Assembly: GCA_965199945.1 (NCBI GenBank)
Contig: OZ241354.1
Coordinates: forward strand, 4,216,001 to 4,280,000
Source: VXYL01 sp965199945
Lineage (GTDB): Bacteria; Pseudomonadota; Gammaproteobacteria; Pseudomonadales; Azotimanducaceae
Reading direction: 5' to 3'
Length of the DNA stretch: 64,000 nucleotides
The notes under the pieces were generated by a model. It was given only the letters and a program-made list of their open reading frames with translations. It did not search any database and had not been told where the DNA came from. Position numbers and translations under genes: made by a program. The first letter of the stretch is position 1. Each line of letters starts with the position of its first letter. Positions 1 through 12,000 of this stretch are shown here, piece by piece.

Positions 1-3000
1 GCAGGTGGTTGCCCGTCGGGTTCATCCCGCGTGTGCGGGGAACTCCAGCTGGCCTTGCCCGTCGACACGAACCGCGCGAGCGTTCATCCCGCGTGTGCGG
101 GGAACTCCAAGCGATGGGGCGAAGTTCATTCTGATTGACCGGTTCATCCCCGCGTGTGCGGGGAACTCGTCGATCTCGATGTCGAATCGCATGTGCTAGT
201 CTTCCTTTTGCCGCCGGGTAGGCCGGGTAATCCGCTCTCCCGGTAGATGGTTGGCTTCGGTCATCGTACTGCATCGAGGGTGGCGTCTCGCCCCGGCGGC
301 CTATTCCGACGACACTGCGCCCCACGGTTCATCCCCGCGTGTGCGGGGAACTCCCGAAGTCGCGGCCGACCGGCCGACCTTGAACAGCGGTTCATCCCCG
401 CGTGTGCGGGGAACTCGTCGCGCACTTCGATGCCGAGTTCCTCGAAGACCGGTTCATCCCCGCGTGTGCGGGGAACTCGCTGACGGCAGTGCTGTCCACG
501 CGCGTCGCTGGCGGTTCATCCCCGCGTGTGCGGGGAACTCGACGCGGCCGGCAACGCGACCATCGCTAGCGACGGTTCATCCCCGCGTGTGCGGGGAACT
601 CGGATGGGCTGCGCCGAAGTTCATCCGCGACTTCGGTTCATCCCCGCGTGTGCGGGGAACTCGATTCCGAGCAAGCGGACACGCTGCAACGCGCCGGTTC
701 ATCCCCGCGTGTGCGGGGAACTCGCCGCGGCCCGCGGCGTGGCGCTACCGCGTGGACGGTTCATCCCCGCGTGTGCGGGGAACTCGGCATTGTCGTACCT
801 GGGATCAAGCGGCGACACGGTTCATCCCCGCGTGTGCGGGGAACTCGCGACGGCCACCGTCGTCGGCGGCAATCTCGTCGGTTCATCCCCGCGTGTGCGG
901 GGAACTCTTCCGATTGATGCCGGTTGACGGCCGCGCCCATCGGTTCATCCCCGCGTGTGCGGGGAACTCGGATTGTCACGGTCAGAGCATTCCGCGGCGG
1001 GCGGTTCATCCCCGCGTGTGCGGGGAACTCGACGCGCTGGACGCTGTCGGCAAAGGGTTTTCCGGTTCATCCCCGCGTGTGCGGGGAACTCTTTGCGAAT
1101 CAACGGCTTACGCACCTTGCCCGCCGGTTCATCCCCGCGTGTGCGGGGAACTCGGCCTCCTCGGTGCAGTAGCGCACCAGCCTGGCGGTTCATCCCGCGT
1201 GTGCGGGGAACTCGCACGATGCACGGCACCGTCTCCAGACCGGCCTCCGGTTCATCCCCGCGTGTGCGGGGAACTCCCAAGAGCTCGACTGTCCGTAGGT
1301 GGATCCCGCGGTTCATCCCCGCGTGTGCGGGGAACTCGACGATCGCGGTTTCGGCATCCTGCCGCATCGCCGGTTCATCCCCGCGTGTGCGGGGAACTCG
1401 TCGCGCTGCCGGACGATCGTCACCGTCTCCGGCGGTTCATCCCCGCGTGTGCGGGGAACTCGCCGCGAAGCTCGGTAAAGCGCCGGATGGCGTCCGGTTC
1501 ATCCCCGCGTGTGCGGGGAACTCGACGGCCGTGCTGTCGCGCGCGTCCGATTTGGCCGGTTCATCCCCGCGTGTGCGGGGAACTCGCGCCGTTGTTGTCG
1601 GGAGCCGCCGTCCCATCCGGTTCATCCCCGCGTGTGCGGGGAACTCGGCGGCCACGGCCGCGCCGAGGGCCGGCAACGCCGGTTCATCCCCGCGTGTGCG
1701 GGGAACTCGCAGTGCGAAAGGAACGCCCGCAATTCGGCGTCGGTTCATCCCCGCGTGTGCGGGGAACTCCCAGCGCCGACGTGCTCAACCCTCGGTGCCT
1801 GCGGTTCATCCCCGCGTGTGCGGGGAACTCCGAGACACCCGCTACCGCTGGCTGCGGTACTCCGGTTCATCCCCGCGTGTGCGGGGAACTCCCGAACACC
1901 TCGAACTCAACGCGACGCCCTTGCGGTTCATCCCCGCGTGTGCGGGGAACTCATGTGCAACGCCGCCTCAATCCGGGACACCATCGGTTCATCCCCGCGT
2001 GTGCGGGGAACTCATTGCCGGGAATCCGCGGGCTTTTCTAGTGGACGGTTCATCCCCGCGTGTGCGGGGAACTCTCTGTTCAGCCATGCCTTGCCGCCGC
2101 GCCTGCCGGTTCATCCCCGCGTGTGCGGGGAACTCGAAGGTCTGGCCGGCCGCCGGCGGTTCGTAGTCGGTTCATCCCCGCGTGTGCGGGGAACTCGTCG
2201 CCAGCGCCCCTGTGCGCCCGTCGCCGGCCGGTTCATCCCCGCGTGTGCGGGGAACTCTCAGTTGGTAACGGTGACCCCGGCCGACGTGCCGGTTCATCCC
2301 CGCGTGTGCGGGGAACTCGCGCCAGGTGGACGTCGCCAGAGTCGCTCGCAACGGTTCATCCCCGCGTGTGCGGGGAACTCGCTGGCGGGGTGAGCGCGGC
2401 CGAAGCGGCGGCCGGTTCATCCCCGCGTGTGCGGGGAACTCCTCAATGTGTCGTCGCTTTAGCATGGCCTCTCCGGTTCATCCCCGCGTGTGCGGGGAAC
2501 TCGGTGGCGCGCTGGCCGATGCTGCGCAAGTGCGTCGGTTCATCCCCGCGTGTGCGGGGAACTCGACGGCGCCGAGTGCCGAGCCGGCCTCACGGACGGT
2601 TCATCCCCGCGTGTGCGGGGAACTCTGGCGGTCTCTCCGTATGTTGCTAGGCCTTGATGGTTCATCCCCGCGTGTGCGGGGAACTCGAGGCCGCCGTGGA
2701 AGCGCTTGCCGAGTAGACCGGTTCATCCCCGCGTGTGCGGGGAACTCACGACTCGCGGACGGTTCGCAGCGCCAAGGCGACGGTTCATCCCCGCGTGTGC
2801 GGGGAACTCGCCTTCGATGCGCGACGCCGGCACCGTGGCAGACGGTTCATCCCCGCGTGTGCGGGAACTCTCCGCCACAATCAATCGCAAGTGGTTGATT
2901 CGCGGTTCATCCCCGCGTGTGCGGGGAACTCTCAATTCGATAACGAGCGCCACTAGCCCTCCGCGGTTCATCCCCGCGTGTGCGGGGAACTCCGGCGGCG

Positions 3001-6000
3001 GGCCAGCCGATCTGAGCGGAATGACGGTTCATCCCCGCGTGTGCGGGGAACTCGAGGCGGTTCGCCCACGCGGAACGCCTTTGACCGGTTCATCCCCGCG
3101 TGTGCGGGGAACTCTCGCTTTGGCCGTCGCGCACCGCTTCAACCGCCGGTTCATCCCCGCGTGTGCGGGGAACTCCGGTACGAGCCGTCGATGTAGTAGA
3201 CCGAGCAACGGTTCATCCCCGCGTGTGCGGGGAACTCGCTGGCCACGGCCGCCTTGAACGTGGCGCGGAACGGTTCATCCCCGCGTGTGCGGGGAACTCT
3301 CGACCTCGGCCAGCGCCTGGTCGAATTCCGGCGGTTCATCCCCGCGTGTGCGGGGAACTCGCCTGTCGAACCCGCCGTTGACGTGGCGCACCACGGTTCA
3401 TCCCCGCGTGTGCGGGGAACTCCACTTCAATGGGCGGCGGCGGCTTCGCGTTGCCGGTTCATCCCCGCGTGTGCGGGGAACTCCAAGGCACCGCGCATAC
3501 GGCGGCGCTTGAGCTCGGTTCATCCCCGCGTGTGCGGGGAACTCCCGGCAAATCCATCAGTCGGCGTCGAACGCGGACGGTTCATCCCCGCGTGTGCGGG
3601 GAACTCACGTCCAGCCGCATCTGCAGCGCCTCGAACGCCGGTTCATCCCCGCGTGTGCGGGGAACTCTTCAGCCGGCGGGCGGGCGATGGGGCGATCGTC
3701 GGTTCATCCCCGCGTGTGCGGGGAACTCAATTCGGCGACGCCGTGGCTGTTTCCGGTGGACGGTTCATCCCCGCGTGTGCGGGGAACTCGCCTGTCCGCC
3801 CATCGAGGAGAGGATGGCCGCCGGTTCATCCCCGCGTGTGCGGGGAACTCGCGCGGCAGCAAGCGCTCGACCCGGCGCACGGCGGTTCATCCCCGCGTGT
3901 GCGGGGAACTCTCGGCGACCGATCTCCGAGGCTACGAACTCGGCGGTTCATCCCCGGGTGTGCGGGGAACTCGCGTGTCGAACCCGCCGTTGGCGTGGCG
4001 CACCACGGTTCATCCCCGCGTGTGCGGGGAACTCGCCCACGGGATCAGATCGAGGCCCGTGCGGGCCACGGTTCATCCCCGCGTGTGCGGGGAACTCGTT
4101 GCCGGCGTTGCGTGCTAACGTCTCCGCAACCGGTTCATCCCCGCGTGTGCGGGGAACTCGTCTCCTCTCTCTAGGACGGCAGCCAGGGCGACGGTTCATC
4201 CCCGCGTGTGCGGGGAACTCTACGAGCCGGTCGGCGGCCGCCGCGGCGCCGGCGGTTCATCCCCGCGTGTGCGGGGAACTCAACGCGCTGCGCCTTTGGC
4301 GTTTCTGGCGAGGCGGTTCATCCCCGCGTGTGCGGGGAACTCCCCGAAATCCGCATGCCCCTCAAGCTCGACAACGGTTCATCCCCGCGTGTGCGGGGAA
4401 CTCGACTCGAGGCTCTGTTCGTGCTGATGCCGCTGCGGTTCATCCCCGCGTGTGCGGGGAACTCGCGGTACTGCGCGTCCGAAAATCCTACGTCAACGGT
4501 TCATCCCCGCGTGTGCGGGGAACTCGACGAAGAGGGCGAGAACGGCTGGTACAACGACGGTTCATCCCCGCGTGTGCGGGGAACTCAGCCTCTACGACAC
4601 CGAAGTAGGCGTTAACACCGGTTCATCCCCGCGTGTGCGGGGAACTCGCATGTGTGTGAAGCCGAGTTGCGATCCCTTCCGGTTCATCCCCGCGTGTGCG
4701 GGGAACTCGTCGCGAGGGGTGTTGGGGCGGTGCGTCTCTTCCGGTTCATCCCCGCGTGTGCGGGGAACTCGTGGAGCGCGGGATTCTGCGGCGCGAAGCG
4801 GACGGTTCATCCCCGCGTGTGCGGGGAACTCTTCCTCTTCCAGCGAGCCGATGCGCTCGCGGTCGGTTCATCCCCGCGTGTGCGGGGAACTCGCAAATCG
4901 GCACCCAGCAGCGATACGCTGTTCAGCGGTTCATCCCCGCGTGTGCGGGGAACTCGTTGGTCTTGTTGGATTGACGGGCGCGCAAACCGGTTCATCCCCG
5001 CGTGTGCGGGGAACTCGCCGGCGGCCGCGGCGCTGGTCGGCGAACCGGCGGTTCATCCCCGCGTGTGCGGGGAACTCGACGTCGTTCCGTTCGCACCAGT
5101 CGCACCAGGACGGTTCATCCCCGCGTGTGCGGGGAACTCGTGGGCCTACCAAGAATTCGTAGGCTATCAGCCGGTTCATCCCCGCGTGTGCGGGGAACTC
5201 GCTCAGGGGGTTCCGCGGCGTTCCCCCGCGTCCGGTTCATCCCCGCGTGTGCGGGGAACTCACGAAGAGACGCTGCAAGAAAAGCGCTCGCGCCGGTTCA
5301 TCCCCGCGTGTGCGGGGAACTCGCTTTATAGGGCTGGCGGCAGCAACACTACGTCGGTTCATCCCCGCGTGTGCGGGGAACTCCAACGTCGCCGGAGGCG
5401 GTCTCCAGCGAGATGGCGGTTCATCCCCGCGTGTGCGGGGAACTCTTCCACTGGCCGCCTTGGGCGTTCCACAGCGCCGGTTCATCCCCGCGTGTGCGGG
5501 GAACTCCGTCCACGACCCGCACCTTGTCAACAATGTTGCGGTTCATCCCCGCGTGTGCGGGGAACTCGGCGAAGGCAAGGCGGTTGCTTGTGGTCACATC
5601 GGTTCATCCCCGCGTGTGCGGGGAACTCCGGAGACGTTGCTTGACGCCGAGGACGGCTTGCGGTTCATCCCCGCGTGTGCGGGGAACTCTGGATCATGGA
5701 CGTGCTCCTAGGCGTGGTCGCCGGTTCATCCCCGCGTGTGCGGGGAACTCCCGGACGGCGGCCCTCGGTTACGGGTACGACATCGGTTCATCCCCGCGTG
5801 TGCGGGGAACTCGCGGCGACCGTCTACCACAGGAGGCTGCTGCGCCGGTTCATCCCCGCGTGTGCGGGGAACTCCTGGTACTCGATGCGAGCGGCGCGCC
5901 CCCAGTTCGGTTCATCCCCGCGTGTGCGGGGAACTCGTGTTCGACTTGGACACGGAAGACCGCAATCGCGGTTCATCCCCGCGTGTGCGGGGAACTCCAC

Positions 6001-9000
6001 ACCACTAGGCAGGTGTCGCGGGCGCTAGGCGGTTCATCCCCGCGTGTGCGGGGAACTCTTTTCGGCGAGGAAGACGCGATGCCGCCGAACCGGTTCATCC
6101 CCGCGTGTGCGGGGAACTCCGGGTGATTACCGATGCGCCGGTGTCGAAAACCGGTTCATCCCCGCGTGTGCGGGGAACTCCGTAGGGGTCGCCGGAACCC
6201 ATCAAGGCAAGGCGGTTCATCCCCGCGTGTGCGGGGAACTCCGCCAGAAGACCGACGAGGGCCGCATCCACGCCGGTTCATCCCCGCGTGTGCGGGGAAC
6301 TCTTCGAACGTGCTCTTGAGCCACGCGGGCCGGGTCGGTTCATCCCCGCGTGTGCGGGGAACTCGCCTGGCTGCGGCTGCTGCCGTCGTCGGTCGTCGGT
6401 TCATCCCCGCGTGTGCGGGGAACTCCCACGCGGGCGCCGTTTCGAGTTCCGCGAGCAGCGGTTCATCCCCGCGTGTGCGGGGAACTCCTCGCCCGCACCG
6501 TGGCGTTCGCCTCGGTGCTCGGTTCATCCCCGCGTGTGCGGGGAACTCGCGGCCGGCGGCGTCGTACTCGACGTAGCTGCCCGGTTCATCCCCGCGTGTG
6601 CGGGGAACTCGATGCGTCCGCCTGGTGCCCCCATGAAGGTCGCTGGTTCATCCCCGCGTGTGCGGGGAACTCCTGGGTTTGCATGGCGCCCGTGTTCGGC
6701 CGCACGGTTCATCCCCGCGTGTGCGGGGAACTCACCGTCAGGAGCACCGACGCGCTAGACGACTACGGTTCATCCCCGCGTGTGCGGGGAACTCAGAGCC
6801 GCCGCTCGCGCTTCGGCAAGCGCCGCCGGTTCATCCCCGCGTGTGCGGGGAACTCGCGAGTGCGCCGAGTGCGGCGCCGAACGCGACCGGTTCATCCCCG
6901 CGTGTGCGGGGAACTCGCCGTGCCAATCTACACGCCAGATGAACACGCCGGTTCATCCCCGCGTGTGCGGGGAACTCAACGGCGCGTTCGGTTCGGTTTT
7001 CGCCATGCGCGGTTCATCCCCGCGTGTGCGGGGAACTCGATCATGGGGTCTGGGTTCCGCGTTTCGCGCATCGGTTCATCCCCGCGTGTGCGGGGAACTC
7101 CCGGGCGACTCCGTCACCCACGACGGGGAAAACGGTTCATCCCCGCGTGTGCGGGGAACTCGGAAGGAACGTTGCGAATCATCGAAGGCGCAAGGCGGTT
7201 CATCCCCGCGTGTGCGGGGAACTCCACGTCCACCTCCGATATCGCCTAGGGTTTTTCGGTTCATCCCCGCGTGTGCGGGGAACTCCGGGTGATTACCGAT
7301 GCGCCGCTGTCGAAAACCGGTTCATCCCCGCGTGTGCGGGGAACTCGTCGATGCTCGCAATCCAAACTCCCATCCGCGCCGGTTCATCCCCGCGTGTGCG
7401 GGGAACTCCCTAGGCCAGATTGTCGTAGTGGGTGCGCTGCACGGTTCATCCCCGCGTGTGCGGGGAACTCGAGTTCGGGAACGGCGAGCGCCTGCGAAAT
7501 GTCGGTTCATCCCCGCGTGTGCGGGGAACTCAAGCTCCTGCCCAAGTGGTTCGCAGCCATCTACGGTTCATCCCCGCGTGTGCGGGGAACTCCCCCGCTG
7601 GCGCGCGAATCCGCGCATCGCCGACGGTTCATCCCCGCGTGTGCGGGGAACTCGAACGCGCCGTCCTGTGCGACACGAACGAGGACGGTTCATCCCCGCG
7701 TGTGCGGGGAACTCGCGCTTCGCCTTTGGCGTTTCGGGCGCGGTTTCGGTTCATCCCCGCGTGTGCGGGGAACTCATTTTATTGATGTGTTCCAGAAGTT
7801 CATGCGCCGGTTCATCCCCGCGTGTGCGGGGAACTCTGCGCCCGCGACCGCGCTTCGAGCGTGGAGCACGGTTCATCCCCGCGTGTGCGGGGAACTCTTG
7901 GGCCTGCCGGAATGCTTGCTGCGCTTGACCGGTTCATCCCCGCGTGTGCGGGGAACTCGCGTTTCGCCCATTCACCGTGACCACGACGGCCGGTTCATCC
8001 CCGCGTGTGCGGGGAACTCGGCAAGGACGGCGACATTACCGTTGCCGAGGCCGGTTCATCCCCGCGTGTGCGGGGAACTCGTGAACCCATGCCGTGGCAT
8101 GGGGTGTTTTGGCCGGTTCATCCCCGCGTGTGCGGGGAACTCGAGCGGCGAACCTCGCCAACTACGTTCAGCGCCGGTTCATCCCCGCGTGTGCGGGGAA
8201 CTCGTGTCGCACCAGCGCATCAGGAGATGGGCGGTCGGTTCATCCCCGCGTGTGCGGGGAACTCCTCCCCGTAGACCTTCAGGGCCCTCCGCACCACGGT
8301 TCATCCCCGCGTGTGCGGGGAACTCGTTGAGCTCCGGCAACTCGAACGCAACGCCACCGGTTCATCCCCGCGTGTGCGGGGAACTCGACGAAGAAGGCGA
8401 GAACGGCTGGTACAACGACGGTTCATCCCCGCGTGTGCGGGGAACTCGTCGTGGGTGAGGGAATCCCCCGGCCGCAAAGCCGGTTCATCCCCGCGTGTGC
8501 GGGGAACTCGCGAGCGCCGCCTTCTGGAGCATGGCCACGGCCGGTTCATCCCCGCGTGTGCGGGGAACTCGTACAAGCTCCAGCCGAAGGGTGTCCCCCT
8601 GGTCGGTTCATCCCCGCGTGTGCGGGGAACTCCTCTGCCGTGCCGCCGATGACGGACAGATACTCGGTTCATCCCCGCGTGTGCGGGGAACTCCTGCTCG
8701 TCGTCCCCGTGGCAGCGGCTTGGGCCGGTTCATCCCCGCGTGTGCGGGGAACTCGGGTCTCCGTCGAGCGCCTGCCATCGCGTCGCCGGTTCATCCCCGC
8801 GTGTGCGGGGAACTCGTCGGGAAGGACGGCGACAACGTTTGGGTGGACGGTTCATCCCCGCGTGTGCGGGGAACTCAATGGCACAGGAATTCAAGGGCGG
8901 CGCCTACGCGGTTCATCCCCGCGTGTGCGGGGAACTCGCCGGTACGTCTGGCTGTTCACGCGGGCATCCCCGGTTCATCCCCGCGTGTGCGGGGAACTCC

Positions 9001-12000
9001 TCGGCGTCCACTTCCTGTGCCCCGTGTGCTTCGGTTCATCCCCGCGTGTGCGGGGAACTCCGTCAGGCACCGGAAGGCACATCACGCTGCAACGGTTCAT
9101 CCCCGCGTGTGCGGGGAACTCGCGGACCTGCGGATAGCCGCCGCTGACATATCCGAGGTTCATCCCCGCGTGTGCGGGGAACTCCGCTGCGCCGGCAGTT
9201 CCCTTTGCCGAACGTGCGGTTCATCCCCGCGTGTGCGGGGAACTCGCTTGACACGAAGGTGGACACGGCTGTCACCACCGGTTCATCCCCGCGTGTGCGG
9301 GGAACTCCCGCGCGCGGGCCGCATTGAAGCGGCAGATCGACGGTTCATCCCCGCGTGTGCGGGGAACTCGGCGAACTCCTACGGCACGGTCTGCATCGAG
9401 GACGGTTCATCCCCGCGTGTGCGGGGAACTCCAGGGGCGAACGGCGTGTTTCGCAGCCATTGGGCGGTTCATCCCCGCGTGTGCGGGGAACTCTACAGCG
9501 AGCTCGCCGAGTTCGCGGTACACGCCGGTTCATCCCCGCGTGTGCGGGGAACTCATGGCGATCCTCCGCAGACATTACGCATCCTCCCGGTTCATCCCCG
9601 CGTGTGCGGGGAACTCCGTGGCGCCGGCGGTCTTATTTACACTTTCTACGGTTCATCCCCGCGTGTGCGGGGAACTCTGAATCTCTACGACCTCTACGGA
9701 GCACCCCACAGGTTCATCCCCGCGTGTGCGGGGAACTCGGACAAGCCGCGATGAAGGACCTCCGCGCGCCCGGTTCATCCCCGCGTGTGCGGGGAACTCG
9801 ACGCCGAGCGCAGCGTGGACGCGATCAACGCCGGTTCATCCCCGCGTGTGCGGGGAACTCTTCTCAAGTCAAACTGCGGCACTGCCCATGGCCGGTTCAT
9901 CCCCGCGTGTGCGGGGAACTCTCGGCGGCCTGGTCTTCCAGCACCGCCCTTTCCGGTTCATCCCCGCGTGTGCGGGGAACTCCTCGCCGTTCACGTCGAG
10001 TTTCAGCCTCACAGCCGGTTCATCCCCGCGTGTGCGGGGAACTCATGTTGCGCGGCCACTTGGCAACGCGGTTGTTCGGTTCATCCCCGCGTGTGCGGGG
10101 AACTCGTTGCGCCGCGTCGCACTTGGCTTCGATGCCGGCGGTTCATCCCCGCGTGTGCGGGGAACTCCAACGCCCTGCTGCGGGAATTGGGCTACGCGCC
10201 GGTTCATCCCCGCGTGTGCGGGGAACTCGCTCCTAACCGCTGCCGTCACCACGCAGAAGGACGGTTCATCCCCGCGTGTGCGGGGAACTCGCACAGAGAG
10301 GTCGATGGCCGTAATGTCCATGACGGTTCATCCCCGCGTGTGCGGGGAACTCTCCGTAGCATGGTCGTTCGCACGTCCATGCGCCGGTTCATCCCCGCGT
10401 GTGCGGGGAACTCTTCACCAGCACGGTTCCGATAGACGGCGTGGCGGGTTCATCCCCGCGTGTGCGGGGAACTCCCGCGCCATGCGTTTGCTCATTCCCC
10501 GTGCCCCCGGTTCATCCCCGCGTGTGCGGGGAACTCGTCTCCTTCCGCTGCTTTAACTCGCGCCATCCACTGGTTCATCCCCGCGTGTGCGGGGAACTCG
10601 TAGGCGCCGCGGAAGCGGCCGTTCAGATGGATCGGTTCATCCCCGCGTGTGCGGGGAACTCTTCGGAGCCAGACGACTCGCTCGCGCCAAGCACGGTTCA
10701 TCCCCGCGTGTGCGGGGAACTCGGGGTGCGGCACCGGCGCGGCTTCGCCGGGCACCGGTTCATCCCCGCGTGTGCGGGGAACTCGGCATCAGCATCAGCG
10801 CCTGCTCCTGTTCCGTCGGTTCATCCCCGCGTGTGCGGGGAACTCGCGCGGGCGGGTGACTTCGGCCACCAAGCCGCCGGTTCATCCCCGCGTGTGCGGG
10901 GAACTCCATGCACACGGGCGCCAGATGGCACAGGAGTTCGGTTCATCCCCGCGTGTGCGGGGAACTCGACGTGCGGCAAGGTGGCCAATCAAAGTATGTA
11001 CGGTTCATCCCCGCGTGTGCGGGGAACTCGACGAGGGCGCCAACGAGCGCATGGCGGTGCGCGGTTCATCCCCGCGTGTGCGGGGAACTCCGTCACGAAG
11101 CGCTCGAGGCACCGCACGAGCTCGGTTCATCCCCGCGTGTGCGGGGAACTCACGCAAAGAAATTGGCCGGCAAGGCCATGACATCGGTTCATCCCCGCGT
11201 GTGCGGGGAACTCTTCACAAACGGAGCCTCAACATGGCCTACTTCCGGTTCATCCCCGCGTGTGCGGGGAACTCCCGCCGTGGATAGGGTCGGCGGGCTT
11301 GTTGTCCGGTTCATCCCCGCGTGTGCGGGGAACTCGGCCGGCGCGCCGTCAGCGTCAGCGGTCGGCGCCTGGTTCATCCCCGCGTGTGCGGGGAACTCTC
11401 TTCGGAATCTTGGAAGTCCACTGCTAGCCCACGGTTCATCCCCGCGTGTGCGGGGAACTCGCCGAGATGGTCGGCATTGCGGCCGGCGACGCCGGTTCAT
11501 CCCCGCGTGTGCGGGGAACTCGCCGTTGATCGCGTGGCCCAGCGTGGCAACGTTCGGTTCATCCCCGCGTGTGCGGGGAACTCGCCCTCGGCCATGCCGG
11601 CAATCAGATCGGCGACGGTTCATCCCCGCGTGTGCGGGGAACTCGCGCTGCCCGTGGAAGTGCATGCGGCGAACGGCGGTTCATCCCCGCGTGTGCGGGG
11701 AACTCGCTCTCTACGCCATCGAGTCGGCTGGCAGGAACGGTTCATCCCCGCGTGTGCGGGGAACTCCTGTCGGCAAGCCTGCAAAGGCTGATAGGCACCG
11801 GTTCATCCCCGCGTGTGCGGGGAACTCCTCGGCCTGCTCTCGAAGCACGTTGGCGCGTCCGGTTCATCCCCGCGTGTGCGGGGAACTCCATGGGCCGGGG
11901 CGATCCGACAACGAAGCCTACCGGTTCATCCCCGCGTGTGCGGGGAACTCGCTGGGCCGAAGCGAGCGCCCTACCGGCGCACCGGTTCATCCCCGCGTGT

